DNA of 20,469 bases, from contig JAEMRG010000008.1 of assembly GCA_016463455.1 (NCBI GenBank), positions 1 to 20,469 of the forward strand, written 5' to 3'. The position numbers were made by a program, and so were the translations under genes. Below the pieces are notes generated by a model. That model worked only from the letters and a program-made list of their open reading frames with translations. It did not search any database and was not told where the DNA came from. This DNA is from Rhodoferax sp. (GTDB lineage: Bacteria; Pseudomonadota; Gammaproteobacteria; Burkholderiales; Burkholderiaceae_C). Positions 1-6,760 of the stretch are shown here, one piece after another. Position 1 is the stretch's first letter. Each line of letters starts with the position of its first letter.

Positions 1-1
1 A

Positions 2-409
2 AACCTGCGGATTAATGGGCTGCTTCCATTGGAATACCGCCATGGCCGCTGGGGCCTACTACCTGCGGGGGATGGGCCCGCAGCGCCCATGGCTCCCCCG
101 CCAGCCAGGGTAATTGCTTATCCCCGGATACATATCGCAGCACCGGTGCAAGGGCGTTTTGATCTCATCATGGGCAGCGACATCTTGTACGAACGCGACG
201 AGGCCGGAACGCTTCCGGCCTTCATCGAAGAACATGCAGCCCACACTTGTGAAGTCTGGGTGGTAGACCCGAACCGGGGCAACCGGGCCCACTTTCACCG
301 GCACATGGGCGCCTTGGGTTTTGTCCTCAAAGAATATGCCTTAGCCTTGGCCGCTACGTCTGGCTTAGCGGCTTACAAAGGCCGCATGCTGAGTTATCAG
401 CGGCATTGA
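2..409 (+). CDS. Class I SAM-dependent methyltransferase, C-terminal part (5' end outside window)
   Basis: The reading frame is open from the first bases of the window and ends at a TGA at 407-409, so only about the last 135 residues are present. The start of the visible part reads like the stretch after the SAM-binding fold in METTL-type (protein lysine methyltransferase-like) enzymes: an Asn-Gly loop followed by LEYRHGRWG. Then comes FDLIMGSDILYERD, which matches the post-motif II strand of this family (Asp-Leu-Ile then Ser-Asp-Ile-Leu-Tyr). The TTG at 29 gives the first possible start inside the window, but the homologous sequence upstream of it shows that the gene begins before position 1. 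The SAM-binding glycine motif is not visible, so substrate and activity cannot be judged. It converges on the P450 gene. Confidence 0.7.
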   Translation, partial: NLRINGLLPLEYRHGRWGLLPAGDGPAAPMAPPPARVIAYPRIHIAAPVQGRFDLIMGSDILYERDEAGTLPAFIEEHAAHTCEVWVVDPNRGNRAHFHRHMGALGFVLKEYALALAATSGLAAYKGRMLSYQRH

Positions 410-425
410 CTTGGCAGTAGCCAAG
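410..425. other. Perfect hairpin between convergent genes
   Basis: CTTGGC and GCCAAG form a perfect 6-bp stem around a 4-nt loop (AGTA), starting one base after the methyltransferase stop. It sits in the 43-bp gap between two convergent genes. No T-run follows on either strand, so it is at best a weak terminator. Confidence 0.3.
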
Positions 426-452
426 ACATGTCTGCAAAGGAGCAGCCAGAAC

Positions 453-1919
453 TCATAGATTGCTGGAAGCCATCTGCACTCTGGTGCGCAAACGCATTTG
501 CAAACCCACGGGCATCATCGCAAACGATAGCCGCTCCTGGGGGGCCTGTCCGTCGGCAGTGCCTACGAATTCGATGTCAAATTGGCCCAGCAACACCGTC
601 ATTGCAATTTTCATCTCCAACATCGCCAGGTAGCGCCCCGGGCAAATGCGCGGCCCGGCACCAAATGGGGTAGACAAGCGCTTAGCGGGGTTGTTCGCCT
701 CCAGCCAGCGCTCAGGCGCAAACTGGGCCGCTTGGGGCACCAAGTCTTCGCGCACGCTATCAACCCGCAGCAGGTTGATCACAATCGTGCCTTTGGGCAC
801 CTGTACATCACCCACCAACACGTCGGCATTGGCCTGCAAGGGCAGTTGAGGACCCACCGGCTTGAGGCGCATGGTCTCGTGGATGCACGCCTCAATAAAT
901 TCCAATTCGGCTACTTCCTCCATCGTGGGCCGCTGACAATCCTGCACCTTGGTGCGCACTTCAGCGCACGCTCTGTCCAGTGCCTGCGGGTGCGTCCAGA
1001 GCAAGTAAATCATCCAGGCAATTGTGTTGGCCGTGGTGTCCTCGCCGGCTAGCAACATGGTCATTACATTGCCGGCGACCTGGGCATCGGTCAGGCCGCT
1101 GTCCGGCCGGTCGGCGGCGGCCAACATGGCTTCTAGCAAATTGTGTGGATGCGCGTGCCGTTGCGGCTCGGCCTGCATACGCAAGCGCGCTTGCGCGATA
1201 AAGCTGTCAACGGCTTTATTGACTTCAACCATGCTGCGCGCTAGCGCCCGATCTGCCCGCGATGGAAATATGCGCCACAGCGGAATCGGCGCGGTAATGC
1301 GCCTGAATAAAGCCGGGAAGACTTTGTCAAGGTGCTGCTGTATGACGTCGCCATCCGAACCCAGCGTATCGACTTCTGCGCCAAAGGCCAGGCCCGCGAT
1401 GGTGTCCACCGTGTAACGCATCAAATCACTTTGCAAGACAATGGTTTCTTGGCGGCGGGCGGCATGCGTCCAACGCTTTACCAAGCGCTGCGCGACCTTG
1501 ACCAAGGCAGGGTAATAAGCCCGCACATGGCCCGGATCAAAACCCGCCATGACCATGCGCCGCTGGCGCATCCAGTCCTCGCCCTCGGCACTGAATACGC
1601 CGGGCTGCAAGCCCATCTCCTGCCCGATTTCGCGCAGGCGGGCGGTGCGGCTGAACGCAGCGGGTCGATCGCGTAACACCGAGGCCACCACTTGGTGGTC
1701 ACTGAGCACCAAAATACGCCGACCTGCGGCGCGCAGCTGGTAATAGGGCCCGTATTGCGCGGCCCAGGCTTCCAATTCCAAGTGCAAACTCGGCGAGCGA
1801 AACTGCAAGGCATTGCCGAGAAACGGCAGGCCTGGAGGGCCCGGCAAATCAGCGATAGGGCGGATCGCTTTTGGCGTAGCAACTGCGTGCGCAGCAGCGT
1901 CTGGATGTGGGGCTGGCAT
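453..1919 (-). CDS. Cytochrome P450
   Basis: A heme-thiolate monooxygenase, complete with all family signatures. Numbered from the ATG at 1919 (488 aa), the proline-rich hinge PGPPGLPFLGN is near residues 26-36, the C-helix W-x-x-x-R is W116/R120, the I-helix oxygen-binding motif AGEDTT is at 291-296, the K-helix E-x-x-R is E348/R351, FAPERW is near 400-405, and the heme loop FGAGPRICPG has the ligand Cys at about 426. The frame stays open to a GTG at 1952 (499 aa). I prefer the ATG because neither start has a clear Shine-Dalgarno site and GTG is less common. No signal peptide or membrane anchor is evident, so it is probably cytosolic. The sequence style recalls CYP4/CYP102-like long-chain hydroxylases more than camphor-type enzymes, but the substrate is unknown. 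No ferredoxin or reductase gene is in the window. It lies 71 bp downstream of the EamA transporter on the same strand. Confidence 0.93.
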   Translation of the reverse strand: MPAPHPDAAAHAVATPKAIRPIADLPGPPGLPFLGNALQFRSPSLHLELEAWAAQYGPYYQLRAAGRRILVLSDHQVVASVLRDRPAAFSRTARLREIGQEMGLQPGVFSAEGEDWMRQRRMVMAGFDPGHVRAYYPALVKVAQRLVKRWTHAARRQETIVLQSDLMRYTVDTIAGLAFGAEVDTLGSDGDVIQQHLDKVFPALFRRITAPIPLWRIFPSRADRALARSMVEVNKAVDSFIAQARLRMQAEPQRHAHPHNLLEAMLAAADRPDSGLTDAQVAGNVMTMLLAGEDTTANTIAWMIYLLWTHPQALDRACAEVRTKVQDCQRPTMEEVAELEFIEACIHETMRLKPVGPQLPLQANADVLVGDVQVPKGTIVINLLRVDSVREDLVPQAAQFAPERWLEANNPAKRLSTPFGAGPRICPGRYLAMLEMKIAMTVLLGQFDIEFVGTADGQAPQERLSFAMMPVGLQMRLRTRVQMASSNL

Positions 1920-1990
1920 GGTGGGTCGCTCAGGTTTTTGCAATAGCCCCACTGTATGCGCTAGGGCTCAGCTAGTTTTCGCGTAAGGCT

Positions 1991-2893
1991 TTAGCGCCCG
2001 CGTTCGCGCTGCGCTATCCACACGGTAGAGGCCAGAATCACCATCGCGCCCAAAATCGTCGAATGACTGGGCACGTCGCTAAAGACCAGCCACCCCATAA
2101 GCGAGGCCCAAATTAAGTCTAGAAAACGCAAAGACTGGGTGGCCGAAATATCGGCCACGCGGAAACCGCGCGTCAGCAAATAATGGGCGGCCGATCCCAA
2201 AAAACCTGCGGCTAAAAAGCCCAGCCATTGCATCGGTGTCGGGTCCGTCCAATGTAAGAGACCTAATGGAAGGCTGAGCAGCGTCACCGAGATAGCCTGC
2301 CACAGCACAATCGCCCCTGCGCTTTCGGTGCGTGTGAGTGATTTGGTCAATAAAAATGAGGCTGCGAACAAAGGTGAAGAAGCCAGCATAACCAGAAAAT
2401 AAATGCCGCCCGAAGCGGATAAATGCGGGCCGACCACCACCAGCACACCGGCAAAACCGAACATTGCGGCGATCCAGCGGTCGGCATACATTTTTTCGCC
2501 CAAAAACCAGGCCGCACCGATCATGATGAAGATGGGGCCGGTAAAGCCGATCGCCGTCATATCGGCCAAACCGATGCGTGGCAGCGCGGCAAACCAGAAC
2601 ACGAGGCCCAGGGTGTGCACGGCCCCGCGCCACCATTGGCCCGCCATATTTACAGGCCGGTAAGCCGCATAGCCCTGGCGCAGCACAAGGGGAAGAATCA
2701 CCAGGGTACCGGCAAGGTAACGCAAAAACTGCGCTTGAAAGGGGTCAAGCGACAGCGTGATGTCGCGCACAATGGTGTTGAGCAAGGTGAACACGAGGCC
2801 GCTGGCGGCCACCCAGAGCATGCCGCGCCACACCGGGGGCAGCAAGAACATGCGCATACGCGCATGCCGGCGCGCTAGGGCCATACGGGCCAT
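1991..2893 (-). CDS. EamA/DMT-family inner-membrane transporter
   Basis: A drug/metabolite transporter-superfamily permease of about 300 aa, the usual size, with roughly ten hydrophobic segments in two EamA repeats. Repeat 1 contains the helix around LVFTLLN and the conserved MTAIGFTGPIF and FLGEKMYADRW region; repeat 2 contains FAASFLLTKSL and FLDLIWASLMGWLVF. The frame stays open upstream to 3046 and overlaps the end of the regulator gene. Those extra residues look non-homologous, so I place the start at the ATG at 2893; an ATG at 2884 and a GTG at 2932 are alternatives. None has a strong ribosome-binding site. It lies about 106 bp downstream of the NhaR-like regulator on the same strand and may be its target or co-transcribed with it. 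The substrate cannot be inferred from the sequence. Confidence 0.85.
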   Translation of the reverse strand: MARMALARRHARMRMFLLPPVWRGMLWVAASGLVFTLLNTIVRDITLSLDPFQAQFLRYLAGTLVILPLVLRQGYAAYRPVNMAGQWWRGAVHTLGLVFWFAALPRIGLADMTAIGFTGPIFIMIGAAWFLGEKMYADRWIAAMFGFAGVLVVVGPHLSASGGIYFLVMLASSPLFAASFLLTKSLTRTESAGAIVLWQAISVTLLSLPLGLLHWTDPTPMQWLGFLAAGFLGSAAHYLLTRGFRVADISATQSLRFLDLIWASLMGWLVFSDVPSHSTILGAMVILASTVWIAQRERGR

Positions 2894-2999
2894 CGCCCGG
2901 CGCGTCAAAGAGGGGGCAGTGCCTACGCGCACGGACTGGAAAATTGGGGCATGGAGCGTTCCAGTATAGGCCTGGCAAACCAGTCTGGGCGACTGGCTG

Positions 3000-3893
3000 C
3001 TAGCCGAAAAGCTGCCCGCGCGCGGCATCGGTAATCGCCAGCACACAAGGGTGTGTGATGCGCCGCTCTACCGATACGGCAAAGAATTCTTCGATCAGCT
3101 CGTCGCTGCGTCCAACACACTGCACCTCAAATTGGGAAGCCGTTTCCTTCTCCATCACACTGGGCACCATGAACACGCCACGGCCTTCACGCCCGAAAGC
3201 GGTCATCAAAGCGCCATCATCAAACTCGCCGATCACGCGGGGGGCGATGTTGTGGCGGGTGAACCAGGCTTCGAGTTGCTGGCGCACCGAGGCCTGCGCG
3301 CCCTGGATCAGCAGCGGGGCCGCATTCAGGCATTGTGGAAAAGAGCCATGTAAACTCGCCGCTACTGCCGCAGTACACATAAAGGACATGCTGCTGCGCC
3401 CCAGGGGGTGGTTGAAGGCGCGCACGTTGATGCGCCGTGACATCGGTTCGTCGGCAATCACCAAATCCAGGCGGTTGAGCGCTAGCTGCGACAAAAGGTC
3501 GGGAAACTTGCCTTCGCTGCAAGCCATGCGCACCGGCGCGGGTACCGCCAGCGCCGGCTCTAGCAGCCGGTAGGCGACGGATTTGTTCACCGAATCGGCC
3601 ACACCGACCCGAAATTCCAGCACCCGCGCGCCGCCATGGGCCTGGCGTACCGCCGACTCCAGCTCATTGCCCAGGGTGAATATCTGGTCGGCATAGCCCA
3701 GCGCCAAGCGGCCATGTTCGGTAAGCTCCAGATTGCGGCCGCTCTTTTTAAAGAGTTTGCGCCCGAGCCAGTCTTCCAGCAAGTGGATCTGGCCGGAAAG
3801 GGTTTGCGGGGTGGTGTGCAGTTGCTCGCCGGCCCGCATTACGCCGCCAGATTTGGCGGTAACCCAGAAGTAATAGAGGTGTTTAAAGTTCAT
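3000..3893 (-). CDS. nhaR: LysR-family regulator of the NhaR type
   Basis: A DNA-binding transcriptional regulator of 297 aa. The N-terminus MNFKHLYYFWVTAKSGG followed by LHTTPQTLSGQI is the characteristic NhaR winged helix-turn-helix, different from ordinary LysR proteins, and the C-terminal effector domain keeps the NhaR-like stretches RVGVADSVNK, LDLVIADEP and GEFDDGALMTAFG. E. coli NhaR activates the Na+/H+ antiporter gene nhaA in response to sodium. The frame opens upstream to 3938, but the ATG at 3893 starts exactly at the conserved N-terminus and has AAGG about 8 nt upstream, so I use it. No nhaA is present; the downstream neighbours are an EamA transporter and a P450, so the regulon here is probably different. 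A dyad with a LysR-type T-N11-A core lies 48 bp upstream of the start. Confidence 0.88.
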   Translation of the reverse strand: MNFKHLYYFWVTAKSGGVMRAGEQLHTTPQTLSGQIHLLEDWLGRKLFKKSGRNLELTEHGRLALGYADQIFTLGNELESAVRQAHGGARVLEFRVGVADSVNKSVAYRLLEPALAVPAPVRMACSEGKFPDLLSQLALNRLDLVIADEPMSRRINVRAFNHPLGRSSMSFMCTAAVAASLHGSFPQCLNAAPLLIQGAQASVRQQLEAWFTRHNIAPRVIGEFDDGALMTAFGREGRGVFMVPSVMEKETASQFEVQCVGRSDELIEEFFAVSVERRITHPCVLAITDAARGQLFG

Positions 3894-3940
3894 TTCTAGC
3901 CTTAACAAGCACGGCCCGTAAGGGGGCAGATCATCCAATC

Positions 3941-3959
3941 ACTTCGTAATTATCGAAGT
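3941..3959. promoter_or_regulatory. Dyad operator candidate for the NhaR-like regulator
   Basis: ACTTCG and CGAAGT are perfect inverted 6-bp arms separated by the AT-only spacer TAATTAT. The core TCG-N7-CGA fits the T-N11-A LysR box. On the minus strand the centre reads GATAAT (3949-3954), a possible -10 hexamer for nhaR, although I see no good -35. Further CGAA half-sites follow at about 3974 and 3986. The site lies between nhaR and the IscR-like gene, so it could serve autoregulation, control of the divergent gene, or both. Confidence 0.5.
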
Positions 3960-3979
3960 TAATTACTTAAAAATACGAA

Positions 3980-4008
3980 TTTACACGAAGCATAAGGGTT
4001 TTTATAGT
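3980..4008 (+). promoter_or_regulatory. Sigma-70 promoter candidate for the IscR-like gene
   Basis: TTTACA (3980-3985) and TATAGT (4003-4008) are separated by exactly 17 bp, matching the -35 and -10 consensus at five and five of six positions. The start codon at 4076 lies 67 bp downstream, and AAAGGA at 4064-4069 is a well-spaced ribosome-binding site. The dyad at 3941-3959 lies 20 bp upstream of the -35 box, a common position for a LysR activator site. Confidence 0.55.
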
Positions 4009-4075
4009 CGACATTTCCCCGGCGTGCGCGCGCGCCGGATTTGCACGACCCGTGCGCTAGACGAAAGGACTGTGT

Positions 4076-4588
4076 ATGCGATTAAGTACCCGTGGCCGTT
4101 TTGCGATCAACGCCATGATTGACCTGGCCCTGCGCCAGCCCGATTGCCCGGTGGCGCTCAGTGAGCTGGCTGCGCGCCACGGCATCTCGCTTTCTTACCT
4201 AGAGCAAGTCTTTGCCAAGCTACGCCAACATGGCCTGGTAGAGAGCACCCGTGGACCCGGCGGCGGCTATACCCTGGGTTTTCGTGGCGACGCCATCTCG
4301 GTGGCTGACATCGTGACCGCGATTGAAGAATCAGCAGCACCCGCTGAAAGCGCCCAAGGCGACATGACCCACGCCCTGTGCGAGCAATTGCACAGCGCCA
4401 TGTTGGAGCACATGAAAACTATCAGCCTGCGCGGACTGGCCTTGGAGCAGAAATCCAAAGGCTTCAAAGTGCAAGTGCGCAAGCCAGGCAAAAAAAGCCT
4501 CCTGAAGCAACCGGCGCCAACTTTGTCCAAACCGAATGCACCTAACTCGGTGTTTGCCTTGGGCAACTGGTTGCCGACACGGGTCTGA
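4076..4588 (+). CDS. Rrf2/IscR-family regulator lacking the cluster-ligand cysteines
   Basis: A 170-aa winged-helix regulator. The N-terminal 70 residues are strongly IscR-like: MRLSTRGRFA at the start, ISLSYLEQVFAKLRQHGLV at about 37-55 (recognition helix) and RGPGGGYTLG at 59-68 (wing). In E. coli IscR three cysteines (C92, C98, C104) hold a [2Fe-2S] cluster just before THALW. Here the corresponding stretch is about eight residues shorter, and Asp96 stands directly before MTHAL, where the last ligand would be. The only cysteines are C24 and C102. The C-terminal tail is Lys/Pro-rich and unlike IscR. No isc or suf gene lies nearby. It is therefore probably a paralogue with cluster-independent binding or a different effector. 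The start is supported by AAAGGA 6 nt upstream. Confidence 0.85.
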   Translation: MRLSTRGRFAINAMIDLALRQPDCPVALSELAARHGISLSYLEQVFAKLRQHGLVESTRGPGGGYTLGFRGDAISVADIVTAIEESAAPAESAQGDMTHALCEQLHSAMLEHMKTISLRGLALEQKSKGFKVQVRKPGKKSLLKQPAPTLSKPNAPNSVFALGNWLPTRV

Positions 4589-4611
4589 GCCTCCCCGTGC
4601 GCCCCGGCTCA
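4586..4611. other. Inverted repeat at the end of the IscR-like gene
   Basis: TGAGCC, which includes the stop codon, is matched by GGCTCA after a 14-nt C-rich loop. There is no T-run, so terminator activity is doubtful. Confidence 0.25.
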
Positions 4612-4619
4612 TGGCGCAA

Positions 4620-4747
4620 TCAGCATGAAAGAAGGGCTGGACTCTTGCCGGTCGGCCCGTTTATCTCTCGGGCAAGCACGTAGCTCTGGTAAGCGATGCG
4701 GTACTTCTCGCCGGCTTTTTCATCCGACAACCCGGCGGGGGTTTGGA
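4620..4747 (-). pseudogene. Remnant of a second PQQ dehydrogenase 3' end
   Basis: Read on the minus strand, codons at 4686-4727 give SDEKAGEKYRIAYQ, which matches the last residues of the intact dehydrogenase nearby (SDDKAGAVYRITYQ) at 10 of 14 positions. The frame runs on without similarity to a TGA at 4620-4622. Upstream it runs into the cytochrome c gene in another frame, and no start codon or other dehydrogenase sequence is visible. Third codon positions differ widely from the intact gene, so this is not a recent duplication. The simplest reading is an old tandem paralogue of which only the C-terminal end survives. A chance match of a short segment cannot be excluded. Confidence 0.45.
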
Positions 4748-5059
4748 CTACTTCACTTCCACTTTGATGGAGTTGTACCAAGCCGCCAAGTCCTCGATGT
4801 CCCCATTAGTCAAAGGTTTAGCAATGATGGCCATGATTTCGTTTTGGCGCTTACCGCTGCGGTAGGCGCGCAACTGCTCAATCAGGTAAATCAAGGGCTG
4901 ACCTGCCAAATTAGGCGCTTCATTCAAGGTGGACATCCCATTGAGGCCGTGGCAAGTAGCGCAAGGCATGGATTTGGCCTTGCCTGCATCGGCATTTCCC
5001 GCCCAAACGGTTTGGCCCAGTGTTGCAGCCACAAGCGCCAGGGGAATCAAAATTTGCAT
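4748..5059 (-). CDS. Small periplasmic class I cytochrome c
   Basis: A 103-aa monoheme cytochrome c with a Sec signal peptide (hydrophobic residues 3-19, cleavage probably after Ala20). The heme-attachment motif is CATCH (C33, C36, H37) followed by GLNG, and the likely second axial ligand is Met76 in a c553-type C-terminal region ending LAAWYNSI. Such proteins shuttle electrons in the periplasm. The frame also has an ATG at 5086, but that codon touches the T-run of the terminator at 5087-5119, whereas the ATG at 5059 begins a normal signal peptide, so I use 5059; the ribosome-binding site is weak. It lies directly downstream of the PQQ dehydrogenase, and pairs of this sort commonly consist of a dehydrogenase and its electron acceptor (inference). 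The terminator between them implies independent or read-through expression. Confidence 0.88.
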   Translation of the reverse strand: MQILIPLALVAATLGQTVWAGNADAGKAKSMPCATCHGLNGMSTLNEAPNLAGQPLIYLIEQLRAYRSGKRQNEIMAIIAKPLTNGDIEDLAAWYNSIKVEVK

Positions 5060-5086
5060 AGTTTTAGTTGCTCGCTGCGTTAGCAT

Positions 5087-5119
5087 AAAAAAGCGGGCCG
5101 GACACAATGCCCAGCCCGC
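5087..5119 (-). terminator. Rho-independent terminator after the PQQ dehydrogenase
   Basis: On the minus strand GCGGGCTGGGC pairs with GTCCGGCCCGC, an 11-bp stem including two G-U pairs, with a 5-nt loop (ATTGT), immediately followed by TTTTTT. It begins 16 bp after the dehydrogenase stop codon and ends before the cytochrome c start. Confidence 0.85.
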
Positions 5120-5134
5120 CCGGATCATCGAATA

Positions 5135-6457
5135 TTACTTCTGGTAAGTAATGCGATAAACCGCACCAGCCTTGTCGTCAGACACCAAGATAGATCCATC
5201 CACGTATTGCTGTACATCCATGGGCCGCCCCAAATAGAAGCCTGCCGAGGTCATCCAGCCTTCTGCAAAAGGCTCGTGCTTGGTAGCGTTGCCCTTGTCG
5301 TCCAGGTAAGTGACCATCACGCGCGCGCCACGTGGTTTGACCGCGTTCCAACTGCCGTGCTGGGCGCTGAAGATGGCGTTCTTGTACTTGGCCGGGAACA
5401 TGCTACCGGTGTAGAACATCATGCCCAGGTCAGCAGCGTGGGCAATCGTATCTACTTGGGGTCTGACGTATTTGTCAGCCAACTCTTTGGGGATTTGCTG
5501 GGCTTTGTAGTCGTCGGTGCGCACATCGCCACCGCCATAGTAGGGGTGTCCGTACCACAGGCCGTGGGTCAGTTTGCCATCGGCGCCGACCGGCACTTTA
5601 TTCAGCTCACCGGGAGGGGTCTCGTCGCCCATTCCGTCAACTTGGTTGTCAGTCCACCAAAGCGACTTGTCCTTGGGGTTGAAAGCAAGGCCAGAGGAGT
5701 TACGCAAACCAGTTAGCACCACTTTGCGGTCTCCGCCATCGCGGTTAAAGCTGACGATACCGCCGATACCGACCTTGTTGTACAAGGCTTGCTTTTCGGG
5801 GGGGGACACGTTAAAGGGCTGGCCCAGGGTGATGTAAACCCGGTTATCCGGCCCGATAGCGCATGAGCGTGCGGTGTGGTTGTAAGACTCTTCGTCAGCA
5901 GGAATCAGGTCGCCCTGCTTGACCACGGCAAAGGCCACGGTATCCGAGCCTTCGGTGAAATACTCCACCGCTGGGAACATCATGACGCGGTTACGCTCGA
6001 TCACATAGAGGAAGCCGTCGTCGGTGTAGCACAGGCCGTGGGGAATATCAAACTTCACGCTGGGGCTGAAATCTTCCACCGTGTCGGCCACGCCGTCCAT
6101 ATCGCGGTCATTGGCGAAATACACATTGTTCTTGCGGGTGCTGACCCAAACAGCCGCCGTATTACGGCTGACTGCAATAGAGCGAGCGTCGGGCACGATG
6201 GCAAACAGTTCAATCTTGAAACCGTCCGGCAACTTGACGTTGGTGAGCATCTTCTTCAGGTTGTCGGCATAAGCGCCGCCCTGCGCAATACGCTTGGGTG
6301 GTGCCGTGTCGGTACGTTTGAAGGAGCCCAGTTTCTGCAGGTTGGCCGCATCGGCGCCAACCTGGGCAAAGGCACCGCCCGCTGCCACAGTGAAGGCCAT
6401 TCCAATTGCCAGAGAGCTTGCTGTGCGACGCGCTAGCTTGCGCAGGATGTGATTCAT
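5135..6457 (-). CDS. Secreted PQQ-dependent sugar (sorbosone-type) dehydrogenase
   Basis: A 440-aa periplasmic beta-propeller of the glucose/sorbosone dehydrogenase (GSDH) family, which oxidises sugars, aldoses or related alcohols/aldehydes with PQQ as cofactor. A signal peptide covers about residues 1-31 (RKLARR, then a hydrophobic core ending AFA). A Ca-type loop DRDMDGVAD is at 117-125. Residues matching known soluble glucose dehydrogenase positions include H140 in DIPHGL (putative base), the pair R252-N253 in LTGLRNSSGLAF, the loop TDNQVDGMGDE, H367 in HGSWN and R411 in GRPMDV. The start at 6457 has GGAG 6 nt upstream; a longer frame to 6475 lacks this support. It is transcribed away from the PqqU-like receptor and ends at a strong terminator. 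The codons for Ser-Pro-Pro contain a run of eight C on the coding strand (5798-5805). The true substrate is not predictable. Confidence 0.85.
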   Translation of the reverse strand: MNHILRKLARRTASSLAIGMAFTVAAGGAFAQVGADAANLQKLGSFKRTDTAPPKRIAQGGAYADNLKKMLTNVKLPDGFKIELFAIVPDARSIAVSRNTAAVWVSTRKNNVYFANDRDMDGVADTVEDFSPSVKFDIPHGLCYTDDGFLYVIERNRVMMFPAVEYFTEGSDTVAFAVVKQGDLIPADEESYNHTARSCAIGPDNRVYITLGQPFNVSPPEKQALYNKVGIGGIVSFNRDGGDRKVVLTGLRNSSGLAFNPKDKSLWWTDNQVDGMGDETPPGELNKVPVGADGKLTHGLWYGHPYYGGGDVRTDDYKAQQIPKELADKYVRPQVDTIAHAADLGMMFYTGSMFPAKYKNAIFSAQHGSWNAVKPRGARVMVTYLDDKGNATKHEPFAEGWMTSAGFYLGRPMDVQQYVDGSILVSDDKAGAVYRITYQK

Positions 6458-6760
6458 AGTGTCTCCGTTAGTCAAATTATCCGGGCGGGTCTATCACAAA
6501 CAGCCGTCCCGGCAGCGCCTAACCCCGCATGAAAAACTCAAACAGGAAACGCTTGGAGACACTTTACTTTTTAGAGAAATTTGTTCCATAGTGAAAACCC
6601 TCGGTTTTTGACTACTTCGAGCATCTATTTATTCAGCGGGTAGTTGAAAAAAAATTCAGCCAGGCTTTCAGGCTTGCAACCCTAGAATGAATCAAAGATT
6701 ACAACGGTAGGCAGGCCTGGTTAACGGCCTCCACCGCCCCCCCCTAAGGAGACGCGATTT
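6458..6760. promoter_or_regulatory. Divergent control region of the dehydrogenase and PqqU-like receptor
   Basis: This 303-bp gap must hold the promoters of both genes. It is AT-richer in the middle (6570-6660). I see no hexamer pair good enough to call a promoter; TTGACT (6608-6613) and TAGAAT (6683-6688) are the best single elements, but they are not correctly spaced for each other. CAGGCTT occurs twice in tandem at 6661-6676, and CCAGGC/GCCTGG arms at 6660-6665 and 6715-6720 flank the stretch. A run of eight C (6737-6744) lies directly before the receptor's ribosome-binding site TAAGGAGA (6745-6752). GGAG precedes the dehydrogenase start. No small gene is evident. Confidence 0.5.

Noticed and set aside
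4625..5083. 152-aa open frame on the plus strand across the dehydrogenase remnant and cytochrome c
   Set aside because: It is antisense to the cytochrome with its CATCH motif and has no protein features.
5207..6436. Plus-strand open frames opposite the PQQ dehydrogenase
   Set aside because: They are antisense to a gene with a signal peptide and conserved family residues, and they show no motifs of their own.
6391..6457. Twin-arginine export signal on the PQQ dehydrogenase
   Set aside because: An Arg-Arg pair is present (RKLARRTASSL), but the Phe-Leu-Lys part of the Tat consensus is missing, so an ordinary Sec signal is the simpler reading.
6463..6475. Longer start for the PQQ dehydrogenase
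   Set aside because: The ATG at 6457 has GGAG at a good distance and begins a typical signal peptide; the six extra residues from 6475 have no support.
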